NCBI RefSeq assembly: GCF_019320115.1
Contig: NC_089587.1
Location: 107,371,158-107,435,157, forward strand
Length of the DNA stretch: 64,000 nucleotides
DNA from: Miscanthus floridulus
Taxonomy: Eukaryota; Streptophyta; Magnoliopsida; Poales; Poaceae
Reading direction: 5' to 3'
Positions 11,450-23,363 of this stretch are shown piece by piece; the first letter of the stretch is position 1; each line of letters opens with the position of its first letter. Under the pieces are notes generated by a model that saw only the letters and a program-made list of their open reading frames with translations, made no database searches and was not told where the DNA came from. Position numbers and translations under genes: made by a program.

Positions 11450-14400
11450 TCATCCTCTATCTTGGCAGATTGGTCCTGTGCTAGAGGGGCCACCTCCTTC
11501 TCGATATCCTCTAGCTCGGCGTCAGAGTAGACGGGCATGAAGCCTTGGCTCATCATCACTAGATCAATGTTCTAATAGTGAGAGCGAGTGATCGTGAATG
11601 ATCGGTGAACGCCGACACGAAGCACGTCCCTCGTGATCTCACGCACTTGATCCGTAATCCGGACAGCATGAACCGTGAATGAGCTCATCTCCTGCTCCGA
11701 GGCTAGTTCAAGATCGTCGAAGACCAGTTAGACAGTGACGCGTAGGGCATCGTGCTCGTCAGTCTCCTTTAGGAGGGAGGCCTTCACCTCATCGAGCTCC
11801 TTCTCTAGGCCATAGCTCTTCATCACCTTCACCCTAAGCTTGTCATCGACACCTATCCAAGTCACATACCGACCGTGTCAAAAGGCCTACCATGGATTCT
11901 AGAGAGAAAGACAACAAGGGAAACCGGAGGCTTACCGTCCACATCCACTCGAAGACTGCACACCTCATCACGCTGTCGGGTCACCTCAGCCTCCAAGCAT
12001 TGGACCTCTTCCTAGCGCTGACTGACCTCCATGGCGAGCCTGGCAGACACGCCCTCGACCGCAACCTTCAGGTCCCTCTCCCCCTTGAGCTCACCCTCGA
12101 GGAGTTTGATCTGCTGCTGGGCGTCGATGCGCTCCTGGCGAGCCTAGTCACGCTCCGTGTGGAGCCCCTCTATGGCCCGGAGCAAATCATCCCGCTCCTT
12201 CCATAGCCGCTCGGCCTCCACGGCGTCTGTGCGCACCCTCTCGATTAGAGCCATGAGATTCTCCCCGGCCTTGCGGGCATCATCACGAGCATTGTTCTCC
12301 CTGACTCAGAGGTCGGCCAGCTCCTAGGCGGCGGGGGCAAGCTTAGCCACCTCCTTATGGGCGGCAGCGAGCTATGCGGCCAGCCCCTCACTCCGCCGCG
12401 TCTCCTCGACGAGGAATTGGAACTTCTCCTAGCTACGGACCATAAGGGACTGCGGAGAGGACAAGACTTAGAGGCGTGGAAAGAAAAATGAGGGTCGGAA
12501 GCACAGTCATATCATACCTGGCCAACTGGGGCGACAATGTCGCGTAGCGAGCTCAGCACGGTGGTTAGGGCATGAACCGCGGTCCCAACCTCTGTGTGGA
12601 CGCTCCCCTATTCCCTCTCCTCTGCTCCATCATCAAGGGCAAAAAGCATTGCCCCTGGGTCCTACCGGTCTGCCCACCGGGTCTGGGATTCTCCCCACAC
12701 ATGTGCAACACCGCCCACTTGGACCAGAGATCGGGATGGCTCCACGCTGATCCCAAGCGGTGCCAACCCCTCTTGTGGTAGCAACTTCTCTGGAGCAGAC
12801 CCTACAGCAGTTGAGGGGCGAGTGATGTGGATGCGGTGGCCTGCCCCATCACCACATCTGCTAAAGATGCCTTGGGTATGTCCTCCTCCATCTACCCCAC
12901 TGGGGAGGCGGCCACCCGCACAGATGGTGGCTCTGGATGTGCCACTTTTGACTATGATGTTGTTGCCACACCTGGCTGAGCCACACCCGCCATGGGTGCG
13001 CTGGATGCACCCGTGGAGTCAACCATCGGCTGTGCCTCCCCGATCGACGCCGTTGCTACCCCAGTGCCACTCCTGCTCACCCCCGGCATGGCGCCAGCTA
13101 GCTCCTGGCACGTCTACCGGAGGAGGCTCTTCTTCGGCACAAGCCTTAGGAGAGTCCCACGTCCTTTGACACGACAAAGGACATGACAGTCAGTTTATGG
13201 CAAAAATTCATTAGAACAAAAGGATGAAAAAACTCTTGACTCACCTCGACGCCATCGGATGATAACATTTTGGGGCCGACCCACCTGACCCCAGATGCTC
13301 CTCATCGGTACGTTGCCGCTTTGAGCCCTCCCTCTGCTCGGAGGGTCTGGATGGAGCAGAGCGGCAGGTTCCTGCCAATTCCAGGGGCGCTGCGGGAGGC
13401 CCGGATGGAGCGGGGCAGCTTGATTATGCCAGCTCTGAGGGTGTGTCCTTCCCCTCCTGCCCTAGCGCATGCCACGGGAAAGGCCCTGCCTACGACAGAG
13501 ATGGATCCTCGTCCCCGCCGCCCAGCTCATCCGATTGGACGAGCGACCCAAAACCATCCCCACCGCCCAGCTCATCCCATTGGACGGGTGACCCAGAACC
13601 ATCGCCTTCTTCTTCCTCCTCCTCTTCCTCCTCCGAACCCTATCGCCGCTTTCCTTGGTTTAGCCTTGCCCGTTGCTTCACCCGTCGCCTCGCCTCCTTG
13701 CCATCCTTATCCTTCTTCCTCCGCTCATCTATGGCATGGTTCGCAGCCCTCATGGCCACGTGCTCTAGCAGCGACGTGACAGAGGCCCAAAAGCCCAAAT
13801 CTACCGGCAGCTCGATAAAGCCTGGCTTCGGCCACATCATGGGATGTCCCAGGATCAGGAACATGGCGTCGGACTCCTCCGTCGCCTCCTTGATGCGCTA
13901 CGCGACCTCATGTCATATGCCCCGATGACACTGGCCCTGCGAAGGTCGTGGCTCCTCAGGGATGCAACGGACACAAGGATGCCACACATCCTCTTCTTTT
14001 CCTTGACAGTTGGCCCCTACAATCATGTCGGCGATGCCTCTTCGATCAGCTGCCCGATGAAGATCGGTAAGGGCACAGCGGGGTCGTTCTTTAAGTAGAT
14101 CCACTATGCGTGCCACCCCTTGTTAGATCTGGACAGCTAGTAGGGCATGTACTTGGCCACCCGCTGCCCCCAGAGGTTGATGCCCGTGCATCCCATCGGC
14201 ACTAGGATCTCTCTGCCTCTTTCCTTCTTCCTGTGTAAGGAGATGGTGAAGAAGTACCTTCACAATTTAAAGTGCGGCTCGATCCCTAGGTACCCCTCGC
14301 ACATCACGTTGAAGGTCATGACGAGCTAGATCCTATTGGGCTTGAGGTGCTGTAGCTCGATCTGGTAGTGGTGTAGTAGCCCCTAGAAGAACGGATGAGG

Positions 14401-14586
14401 GGGAATTGCGAACCCGCGCTCGTGGAAGGGCACGAAGGAGACAATGTAATCATTGGGAGGCATCAGCACATCCTCATGGCCAGGAACTAGCCACTCCATC
14501 GTGTCGGTCCTCCCACAAAGAAGACCGCACTTGATGAGGCCCTCCATGCGCGCATGGGTGACATCAGAGCGGTACCACGACTCCAT
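11450..14586 (-). pseudogene. Antisense gene of the Gypsy element, Transposase_28-like
   Basis: The frame runs opposite to gag-pol. The N-terminal part starts at Met 14586 and reads DVTHARMEGLIKCGLL, EWLVPGHEDVLMPPNDYIVS and FHERGFAIPPHPFF, then LLHHYQIELQHLKPN and ILVPMGCTGINLWGQRVAKY. This is the domain Pfam calls putative gypsy type transposon (Transposase_28). A middle part at 13864-13640 reads HPMMWPKPGFIELPVDLGFW and then a Lys/Arg-rich run. The distal part at 12450-11460 is of coiled-coil composition. Many stops interrupt it, several at expected Trp or Gln codons. The product's function is unknown in the family; despite the domain's name I see no transposase motif. A minus-strand TATA box lies about 175 bases upstream of the start. 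Confidence 0.7.
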
Positions 14587-14760
14587 GAAAAGTGAAGACA
14601 GAGGAGCAAGGACTTTTTAGCGGTGGCGGAGAAGCAAAGGCTACGAATCTAGGGCGCTAGCAGCGGATTAGCAAGGGTCGAAGATTCGAACGATGGCGGT
14701 GGAAAGGCAGAGAAGGCAAGGTTGCGGTTTAGTATGCTTAAACATGAAGGGGGAGGCCGC

Positions 14761-14768
14761 TATTTATA
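14761..14768 (-). promoter_or_regulatory. TATA box of the antisense gene
   Basis: The minus strand reads TATAAATA within CCTTATAAATAGCGGCC, about 175 bases upstream of the antisense start codon at 14586. This suggests the antisense gene once had its own promoter inside the retrotransposon. Confidence 0.55.
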
Positions 14769-14769
14769 A

Positions 14770-15587
14770 GGCGGGGTGAAGCGAGAGGCGAACTGTTCGC
14801 CTAGATCTACATGCCTGCCGCGCCGCGTCATATAGCCTCTCCGAAAAATGTGTGCACGCCACCTCTGGCTGCTCCCTCGAAGGATGCGTCGGATGACGGT
14901 TTGCCCCATTTGGTGGGCCGAGAACCGCCACAGGTAAGGAGGGATACGGAGTTGAAAATGCTCCCACGGCCCATTCGGGCCGAGGAGTTCGAAGGTTGGC
15001 CCACCCATGGGTTCACAATTGCTCCAGGGCGCCTTTGGAGCGAGGGGTGGAAAGGGATGGGTCCGCTAGCGGTCAGTACCCGGGCGCACGAGCGCCACAG
15101 GCATCCTGGCCCATGTTTGAGTCTTGCTCGGTTCACAGTCCATGGTTTTTCCTTGAAGAAAGGCAGCAAGCCCCTGGGACTGGTCAAACGAACCCATGAA
15201 CTATATGGATTGGCCACCAAGAATCTAGAGTTGATCACCAGCTGACCCATGCTAGACCCCCACGAACAGGAAGATAGGGCCCCACTCTGACTAGCCCGTT
15301 AACAGCTCACCGAGCACCATGATTCGTCCATCGAGGAAAACATGGCACGGCTCAGCCCCTCCATTTTATTGAAAACGCTTGAGGGAGGACGATCACCAGA
15401 CGAGCTGACCCCTCGACAGAAGAGAATCGCAACCCACCAAGGTGTCCCGCAACTACATGTTCCCAAGGAGTCTGATCACGACAAAAGAGCATCGCAACCC
15501 ACCAAGGTGTCCCACGGGCAGCAGAAGGCCGAAGCCCTCGAAGTCCCTCCATCCAAAAAAGCCTACGAAAGAGTATCCTACTCCTCC
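14770..15587. other. Non-coding 3' spacer of the Gypsy element
   Basis: Sequence between the antisense promoter and the polypurine tract. A short direct repeat (CGCAACCCACCAAGGTGTCCC) occurs near 15430 and 15495. No gene is seen. Confidence 0.5.
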
Positions 15588-15604
15588 GCAGGCTCGGGGG
15601 CTAT
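15588..15604 (+). other. Polypurine tract of the Gypsy element
   Basis: GCTCGGGGGCTAT lies directly against the TGTCGGG start of the 3' LTR, the position where plus-strand DNA synthesis is primed. Confidence 0.6.
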
Positions 15605-16598
15605 TGTCGGGTATCAGTATTAGGGATACCTGACGAAGAGATCTGAGAACCGCGGACGATAAACTCGCCTACATAATCGAGGACGTATTTCAGTCTCGCC
15701 CGACCCTGAGGGCACGGGCTCTGGCTCGCCCAACCCCTCGGGCACAGGCCTTATGTCGCCCAACCCCAAGGGTACGGGGGCCGTCTCGCCCAACCCTGAG
15801 GGCATGGGCTCCATCCCGCCTGACCCCGAGGGCGCGGGAGCCGTCTCGCCCGACCCGAATGGTGCGGGCTCCGTCTCGCCCGACGGGGACCCATACTGCT
15901 TCCAACCACTACGGGTCTAAGGGTATGACCCTAGGGTCAAACTTCTGACACCGGGAAGGAAGCGGGCACGTCTCGACGTGACCCGTGGCCATGTTATGCC
16001 ACGCTTGGGGGTCCACATCGCCAACAGTGATGGGTGCGTGGCCATTGTGCTGCCTACTCCCCGTACGGCCGCTGACTGGCACGTCGGTTCACCACGCCGT
16101 CCGCTGAGACGGGATGGGACGCCACGACCAGCTGATGATGCCGGGGCATGGCACCAGTGGTGAACAGGAGCCCGACGTGGAGTCGTCCCCATCACCATCT
16201 ACAGTATCGGTGGGACCCGCATGAAGGAGAAGAAGGATGCGGTGTCCCTGGAGGCCTTCTTCCCGCTTTTCTCCTTTTCTCTCTCTGTAACCTGCGCCTT
16301 CCCCTTCACCTATAAAAGAGGAAACAGTACGCCCTAAGAAGGGGCAACGAGCACATGGCTGAACAAGCTCAACAAGACCCAACCCCATTCGATCTTTTCA
16401 CAAGAGACTTGGAAACTTGTCCGTCTCTCGCCTGTTTGTAACCCCTAGTACAAACTAGTGCCGGTAACACGAGCAGCAGCAGACTGGATGTAGGGACATT
16501 CTATCCGAACCAGTATAAATCCTTATGTCCTTCGAGCACACCATCCGTGTCAGACACGTAAATACAAATTTACTAGCCGGTGGTTCGAAACACCTACA
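15605..16598 (+). repeat. 3' LTR of the Gypsy element
   Basis: It matches the 5' LTR from TGTCGGGTATCAGTATTAGG to CGAAACACCTACA. It holds six 30-bp tandem units (15694-15890) against five in the 5' LTR, which accounts for the 27-bp length difference. Its TATA box is at 16311-16317. Confidence 0.9.
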
Positions 16599-17470
16599 AC
16601 GTCCGAAATATAGCATATTATGTAAAATAAAGCAATTTTGGCTGAGAATGTGATAATTTGATTCCAACATTTTTGAATCAGATCCTAGCACCTATATAGG
16701 TAATAATTAATTGTAAGTAATATTGTTGTTCCAAACAGGTACATCTATTAAATAATCTAATATGTAAGGCCACCGCGCTTATATGTATAAAAAGAGCTCA
16801 GCTGAGAAGAATGTCCTTGTCAAACACAAGTACAGGCTTGCAATAAACTGGCCATGTTCTTCCATACGTTCCATTTGGTCTCAGAATGAAAGGAATCGAG
16901 TATTATTGTATCAAGTTGCATGCAAGACTTTGACGAATTTTTATTTCAGAAGTACACAGCTGGAGCAAATAAAGAAAAAGAGAAGAATAAAGAAAAATGT
17001 AGTTCTCACCATTGTAGTAAACGCCATAGTCACTGCTTTGTTCACTGTCTAGAAACAACGAGATATAGTCTCAATGGCCGGTTATGCTCTAACTTGGTGG
17101 TTCTTCAAAGTTATTTGGTTTTGCAGCTTTGTCTGGCCATCCTTGGCAAAGGAGAAATAAAATACTTAATTAAGCTCTTTGCCGTTTTTCTTTGTGTGTT
17201 TGTACTCTGCTTTCTCCTTAATAAAAAAACGTGATTAATACATTATCTTAAAAAACTAATGTGTTGGAGCATTTGGAACAACAGTAACAACTTCATCTTC
17301 AAGCAGCAGCCACCCACTGTTCAATGTTGCCAAGCAGCTTTTATTCATGAATTTGCACACCATTAGATGATCCGTTTTCTTCATTTGGTTTTTCACTCCG
17401 TCGTGCCTAATCCCTTGCCCATAATTTATACATATTCAGTACGCGCTTGACCCCTCCTGTTTCGTTACCC
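16599..17470. other. AT-rich intergenic stretch
   Basis: No gene or repeat family is recognised between the Gypsy element and the first MULE. Short open frames have no recognisable motif. Confidence 0.4.
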
Positions 17471-17635
17471 AAAAATTTTTGCTGTGGGACATCGCGAAAA
17501 CAACAAATTGGCTGCAACACACCGCCAACACTTGCTTTTGCTGAGTACCATTATGAAATCGCGAATGTTTGCCAGTGGACACCGCCTCCATTAAAATAAA
17601 GAAAAACAGCAATCGGGAGAGAGAAAGCACAATAA
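17471..17635 (+). repeat. Left terminal inverted repeat, MULE copy 1
   Basis: It pairs with 22452-22616 and with both ends of copy 2. It includes GACATCGCGAAAACAACAAA and GCGAATGTTTGCCAGTGG. Confidence 0.85.
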
Positions 17636-17796
17636 AGAGATGTTTTTACCCCTGCTGGCCTGAGTCCTATCATTTAGGTGGTCCAGTTGGACCAGCTCGA
17701 CTCGGCCCCGGTCGCCTTCTTCCTTCCCCGTTCTCGTTCTCATCGGTCTCTCTCCCCATCCTCATTCCCCATCTCGACGAACCCTAGCTTCGAGCC

Positions 17797-18423
17797 ATGG
17801 CATCGAGCTCGCATTCCACACCGTTCGACGCGCCGCACCCAGCTTCGCCGTCGCTCGACCCCTACAGAGACCAAGCTGGATTCTTGCCCTTGGTTCCTTG
17901 CCACAAGTGCGGAACCATTTTTATCGGGCGCGTGTCGCAGAAGCCTGGCAGCAAGGGGAAGAGGTTTTACAAGTGTCCACTGCTTGAGCATGTAAGTGGT
18001 CGTTGACTTCTGATCTGGTTTTGAGGAGATGCGCATTTTTTTTATTTTTCATCTCTCGTTTGCCAGACCGACTTTGCGTGTGGAGTGTACTACTTTGAGG
18101 AACGGTATATCAATTACTTGGTCGCCAAAGGCGTTCTTCCTCGCGCTTGTAGTCAGGTTCGAGTTCAGGGTGCCATGGCGCTCGAGGTGATGAGGGAAGG
18201 CAATGACAAGGAGAAGGCCTGCCAAGGATTTGATGGCTGCCAAGATCTGTTGGAGACTGCAGTGATTCATCTCCAAGGTTCAGAGGCACTACTAAAGTCA
18301 GTACTTGAGAGCAACAAGAAATTGTTGACCAACATGAATAAAATTGGAGAGCGGCTGCTTGTAGTTGGTGGTGTAATGGTTTTCGTTTTGGTGTTAGTTC
18401 TGTTAGTGTTGTTGGTCAAGTGA
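17797..18423 (+). CDS. GRF-type zinc-finger protein with hydrophobic C-terminal tail, in MULE copy 1
   Basis: Two exons, 17797-17991 and 18067-18423, are joined by a 75-bp GT-AG intron (CAT/GTAAGT to TTGCCAG/ACC) and give 183 residues. Residues 34-75 form a GRF-type zinc-binding segment with Cys35, Cys38, Cys60 and Cys70: PCHKCG, then GKRFYKCP, then FACGVYYFEE. A charged, probably helical middle follows, and the last 22 residues are hydrophobic (VFVLVLVLLVLLVK), as in a tail-anchored membrane protein. In other proteins GRF zinc fingers bind nucleic acid (for example in TOP3A and NEIL3); the role here is unknown. The gene lies inside the MULE, convergent with the transposase. The start has ATGG context and the frame has no stops. 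It could be an element gene like mudrB, or a host gene captured long ago. Confidence 0.8.
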
Positions 18424-18894
18424 AGCAGAACAGCAGGTTGTCATGTATCCTGGTTATCATGTATCCAGTTAGTGTTGTTGGTCATGGTCATGAACATGTA
18501 TCCAGTTAGTGTTGTTGGTCATGAACATGTATCCAGCTTATCTGTACCTTGTTTGAAATCAATGATGCATCTTAACTATGTTGCAAGAAAATGGTCTGCC
18601 AAATTGTATCTGAGTTCATGAATGATGGGGCAAGAAAATGGTGTGCCAAATTGTTGCAAAAACATGCATCCAGGTTTAATTTGATCACTTCACACAACAA
18701 AGTCTGCCAACTGAGTTCATGATTGAGATTGCATAACTGAGTTCACAGGTTCATCACACTACATAACATGTTTAGCACACTACATAACAAGTTCATAGGT
18801 CCATCATCACCACCAAATAAGTTCACTACATAACAGGTTCATCACACTACATAACAGGTTCACCACAAAATAGATCCATTACATAAGACATGCA
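18424..18894. repeat. Intergenic repeats between the two MULE genes, copy 1
   Basis: Short direct repeats such as TATCCAGTTAGTGTTGTTGG and ACTACATAACAGGTTCA fill the space between the convergent genes. No gene is seen. The matching stretch in copy 2 is 31723-32156. Confidence 0.6.
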
Positions 18895-21800
18895 TCACAG
18901 GTCCAGGATGATCTTCTTCTTGCTGATCCTCTTGCCGGCCTTGCTTGCCTCCTTTTCCCCAGCCTGCATTTCTTCTCCAGTAGCCTTGGTGGTCACCACC
19001 TTTTTCTTCTTCTTCTTTTGATGCTGCACTTCTACTATTGGGGAGGAAGTTTCACCACCTAGCTCCAATGCCCTCTTGCGGCTATAGTCATACCCAACAT
19101 TAGAAAGATAAATAACAGTATGTTGTCATAGATAACAGGCATCAAGTCTTTACACTTACCTCATAGTGTTTGTTGCGGGGCTGTTTGTTAGAGCTGGTGG
19201 TGCAATGTTTGGTGGGCTGTTTGTCAGAGCAGGACAGACAATTGTTTCTTGAGCACCTTCAATCTATGATTGCTGGGTAGAGACAGTTGTTGTGGCAGTT
19301 CTTTTCTTTTTCTTTGCTCTCTTGGGCTTTGGTGGTGCATCAGAGTCATAAATAGTTTCATTACAGGTCTTCATCATGTGACCAAACCCTCCACACCTCT
19401 TGCACTAGCGATGGCTTTTTTGCTTGCCACCTTCTTTAGAACCTTTTATCCTTCTTGATCTGGGCCGACCTGCAGCTCTCTTGAACCTTGGAGGCCAAAG
19501 TTTGAAACCCAAGTCCACATTAGGCCACTGGTTCCTATCTGTCATGGGACTTATCACATGTTCATATGCTTTCTTGAACTTATTAGCCGAATAATAGTCA
19601 TCTATGTAGTCTTCCACACTTTTGTTGCGCATGGAATGGATGAAGCAGAGAGCATGAGTACATGGCAATCCAGTAATCTGCCACCTTTGACAGCTGCATG
19701 ATCTATTATCAAGGTCGACACTATGCCTCCAGGTTTTTAGTTCCTTTGTAGTGCCTTGAATCTCAGCAGCGTTGTTGGGCCCCCTATGTATGGCATACTG
19801 TAAATTCCTACTCATGGCATGCAGTTCTTTGGTGACATGAGGCAAGATCTTGTCTCTCAGCTTAAGTGACAGTGACCTCCTAAGGTCTTGTTTCTCCATG
19901 ATCATTTGCCTGATCCTATCCAACAGAGGAATTAAAGCCAAGGACTTCTCATTCCTAATCCAACTGTTGAAGGTCTCTGCTATGTTGTTAGTAACATAGT
20001 CACATTTGCTTGCATGAGAGAACTTCCATCTACTCCATATGTGATTGTTGTTGTCCTCTATCTAGTTCATTGCCCTTGGTGAAGCTTGCTTCATGATGTT
20101 GTAATGGTGATCAAAGTGCCTCTGGTTGTAAGCTCTGCTTGCTGGCCACAAATGTTTCTTGAACACTACTCCTCTATACCTCTTGTTAAAATTCTTCACT
20201 AGATGCCTCATGCACTCTCTATGCTCTACTCCATTTGGGAAAACTTATGTAACTCCCTTATCTATTCCTTTGCCTGCATCTCTGCATATGACCAGGCCTA
20301 GAGGAGTCCCAATTGCCACTTTAAGTTTCTCAAAAAACCATTTCCAATTTTCAGCAGTTTCAGACTCAAAGACACCATATGCCACTGGAAAAAGCCAGTT
20401 GTGTCCATCCATAGCTGAAGCAGAAGCTAACTGCCCTCTCCACCTCCCAGTCAAAACTGTTGAGTCAACACCTAAGAAGGGTCTGCATCCATTCAAAAAA
20501 CCTTGAACACAGCTCTTAAATGCAACAAACATCCTTGTGAACCTCCTCTTATTACCAGCCAGTATCCACTCAATGTCCACAATGCTACCAGGATTTGTAC
20601 TGTCCACCTCAGCCTTGAATCTAAAAACATCTTCAAAGCTGTCATCCCATTTTCCTTGAATTTGCTCTAGAGCCATTTGCAGTCCATCCCAGACAACATA
20701 GTATGAAAGTTGGATGTTGTACTTGTTCTGCAAATCCTTCCTCAGTTTACCAGCTTGAATTGTTGGTTCATCCTTCAGGATAGTAATGGCCCTATCCCTC
20801 ACCCAGGCATTGGTAGCCATGCAGTTCTTCTCCAGTTGGGATGTGCTGGCACAAGTATGTTTTCTCAACTTCTTTATCTGACAAATAAAAGGAAGGCAAA
20901 GCATCAAACACATGTTGGGAAAAATAAGAACCAAAATGTAAGGAAATTTGAAAAAGAAATAAACTGACCTGCCAAGTCTTGCCATCTTGCAATTGAGAAG
21001 CATGTATCCTCCACTTGCACCTCTTCTTCTTCCTCTTGAATCCTTTGCAGTGCCCTCTATACCTTTTGGATTCACTGTAAGGAGCTGTAATTTCAAACTC
21101 TTTTAGCACAGCATATTGTCTAATAGCCTTCTTAAAGGTGTCCCCATCCTCAAATGTGACACCACATTCTATAGTTGGGTTTTCTAAGTTAGTAACATGC
21201 TCATTGATCTCACAACCAGCATCATCATCAACATACAAATCATCATAAACAAGAGAGTCAGAGTCAGTATCCCCCTCTGATGCTTGTTGATCTTGCTGTT
21301 TTGGCATATAATGGCCCTCATCATTGACCCCAACATACTCCTCAACATCTTCTTCCCATGAAACATCATCATCAACATGCTTCTTCTTGCTTCTTCCTTG
21401 AGCAGGTGTGGATTTCTCAGCTGAGTCATCAGAGTTAGAAGAGTGAACACTGTCATCATCACTTTCTCTCCCACTAAGTGACTCCACATCGGCCTCACCT
21501 CCACCAGGCCCAACAGTTTCAACAATCTGATTATTCTGCCCATCATCATGACCAAGCAGAGGGGGCAGCAATGGGAGAGCAACAGATGCACTGGCCTCAT
21601 TATCCAAAGACACACTCTGACTATATGCAATAGGAATCATGTCATAAAAATTCACAAACAAAGGTAGCCGCCTTAGGTCCCAATAATTGTTAGTAGCATC
21701 CATCAAAGCTGCATCTGAGGTCAGATTGGTATAGCATTGGGTGTTCTTGTCGAAATATGTCAAATTAAAGCCCTGATTCTTCCCAATAGATACTTTGGCA

Positions 21801-22170
21801 GCTACATCCTTACTTAAATCAATCAGATTCAGAGTGTCGCTATCAACAATGAGCTGAAAATCTGCTGCATTGTGAGCCACATTTCTACCATCATCGCAAG
21901 CCTCATAGTAACATGGGACACGCACTGCTATGCGTAATGCAGAACTACTGTCCATCCTAAAAAATTGACAAGAACAAGAAATCATGAAAACCCTAGCTTC
22001 GGATGCGCAAATCGACCCCCAAGTTCACTGCAACCCTCTTAACCTACCCCAGATCGAAAAGTGGAATAGGATAAGAGTGCATACCCCTCAGGAACCCATG
22101 ACAGATTCACTCCCTTGGACGGTGAATCTATGCTCGGGCGGAGCCGCTTCGATTTCGCCGGCGAAGCCAT
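18895..22170 (-). pseudogene. MURA-type transposase pseudogene, MULE copy 1
   Basis: Four inferred exons on the minus strand: 22170-22085, 21956-20969, 20877-19160 and 19081-18895, with GT-AG borders that are conserved in copy 2. The intact form would be about 990 residues. In order they hold an N-terminal basic peptide, an acidic Ser/Asp-rich region, the MuDR DNA-binding domain (ECGVTFEDGDTFKKAIRQYA, with CKGFKRKKKRCKW and HTC), and the MULE DDE core (FLGVDST, VICRDAG). A SWIM finger (CSCQRW, then CTHALC), a CCHC knuckle and a Lys-rich tail follow. Three nonsense changes break it: Tyr to TAA near 20248, Trp to TAG near 20062 and Gln to TAG near 19407. The HTC part of the zinc site, lost in copy 2, is present here. 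Confidence 0.85.
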
Positions 22171-22244
22171 CTTCATGCATCCATGGCACGCTGACTGCGG
22201 GGAAGAGACGGCGGTGTGGGCGGCAGGAGACGGCGGCGTGGTTG

Positions 22245-22440
22245 GCTAGAGATGGTGGCGCTGCGGGAGACTGGATATGGCGGCGTGGGTGGCTGGAGAC
22301 CGCGGCACTGCGGGAGACTGGAGACGCCGGCGTTGCGGGAGACTGGAGACGCCGCCGGCTAGGGTTGGATAGAGCACAGGGTCTGGTTCGACCAAGTAGT
22401 GGTCCGGCTCGACCAATAGGGTCTGGTTCGACTAAGGGGC
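22245..22440. repeat. Subterminal minisatellite and GGTCGA repeats, MULE copy 1
   Basis: Between the transposase start and the right terminal repeat lie several 20-27-bp units around GGAGACTGGAGACGCCGGCG, then three copies of AGGGTCTGGTTCGACCA-like sequence. The same arrays occur at 28188-28380 in copy 2. Subterminal repeats in MULEs can be transposase binding sites; that role is inference. Confidence 0.6.
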
Positions 22441-22451
22441 AACGCTGGTCA

Positions 22452-22616
22452 TTTTGGAATGTTTCTCTCACCCGATTGCTGTTTTTCTTATTTTAATGGA
22501 GGCGGTATCCACCGGCAAACATTCGCGATTTCATAATGGTACTCAGCAAAAGCAAGTGTTGGCGGTGTGTTGCAGCCAATTTGTTGTTTTCGCGATGTCC
22601 CACAGCAAAAATTGCC
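22452..22616 (-). repeat. Right terminal inverted repeat, MULE copy 1
   Basis: Inverse of 17471-17635. It ends CCCACAGCAAAAATTGCC and is followed by TATATGTTA. Confidence 0.85.
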
Positions 22617-23363
22617 TATATGTTATATACTCTATGCTTAAATATAGACCGTTAGATTATCATTAAAACTAATTGTACATTTTCTTTTATTTTTATTGAC
22701 CTAGTTTCTGAGACCCTCTAGGCAGACATGATGGCGTTTTTAACACTACTATACTAAAGATAATGGATTGTTTGACTGAAATAAACTTTCTACAGGTGCA
22801 AAATATTATACACCATGGACAAATAACGCATTTTTATAGAACAAATGATGTAATCACGGTGGTGAGTAGCGTGCTACAATTTGGAACGAACACAACATGG
22901 CCGTACAAAAGCCATGGGCTAAAAGACATCCAGTGCAGAAATTGGCCCAAAACCGTTCATGTATCAGTTTTTTCTTTTTTTTAAAAAAAAAATATAATGG
23001 TCTAACAGAGTAACAGTTTTTGCTAATATGCACCTTGAAAATTTATTGAATTCAGATAAGAAAAAAAAATGTAAGGGGAACACAATTTTATAACTTGTAA
23101 GGGAAACGAAATTTGTACACTAGAAACAAATCATGTCATTCTAGTGATAATTAGCGGGCTTCATCATTAATTCATTAGTTAAGTTCAGGGAGCGATAAAT
23201 TGGCCCAAAAATTACCCATCTACGTTGCAGGCCGGCAGGGTTGCGGTTGTCCTTACCACCTTGTACTACTTATTACTAAGAAATAAGGCCTCGTTGTGAC
23301 CTATTGGGCCATGGATTATCTGTGACCACCACCTGATAGTTATCTGTTGCGGATTTTTAAGCC
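22617..23363. other. Intergenic stretch, left part of the inter-MULE segment
   Basis: AT-rich sequence without recognised genes. A 30-bp sequence at 23286-23315 (core CTCGTTGTGACCT) recurs at 24203-24232 with two mismatches, on the other side of the foldback element. Confidence 0.4.

Larger units (their letters stand above)
4429..16598 (+). mobile_element. Decayed full-length Ty3/Gypsy LTR retrotransposon
   Basis: Two LTRs of about 0.97 and 0.99 kb, both starting TGTCGGGTATCA and ending in CA, bound an interior with gag, protease, RT/RNase H and integrase in the Gypsy order on the plus strand. A long antisense pseudogene lies between pol and the 3' LTR. This layout (large 3' spacer with antisense gene) is known from the Tat lineage of plant Gypsy elements such as Grande and RIRE2; lineage assignment is my inference. 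All frames contain stops, so the copy cannot act alone. The five bases next to the LTRs (GCATT left, ACGTC right) do not match, so a target duplication is not visible. Confidence 0.9.
17471..22616 (-). mobile_element. Two-gene Mutator-like element, copy 1
   Basis: The element is 5.1 kb with terminal inverted repeats of about 165 bases. The right end finishes AAAAATTGCC; the left end reads AAAAATTTTTGCTG where the other three ends read GGCAATTTTTGCTG, so its outer three bases have changed. Inside are a transposase pseudogene on the minus strand and a convergent GRF zinc-finger gene on the plus strand. The layout recalls maize MuDR, where mudrA and mudrB are also convergent. The adjacent 9 bases are TCGTTACCC (left) and TATATGTTA (right), which do not match each other; the right one is the exact reverse complement of the right flank of copy 2. 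Confidence 0.9.
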
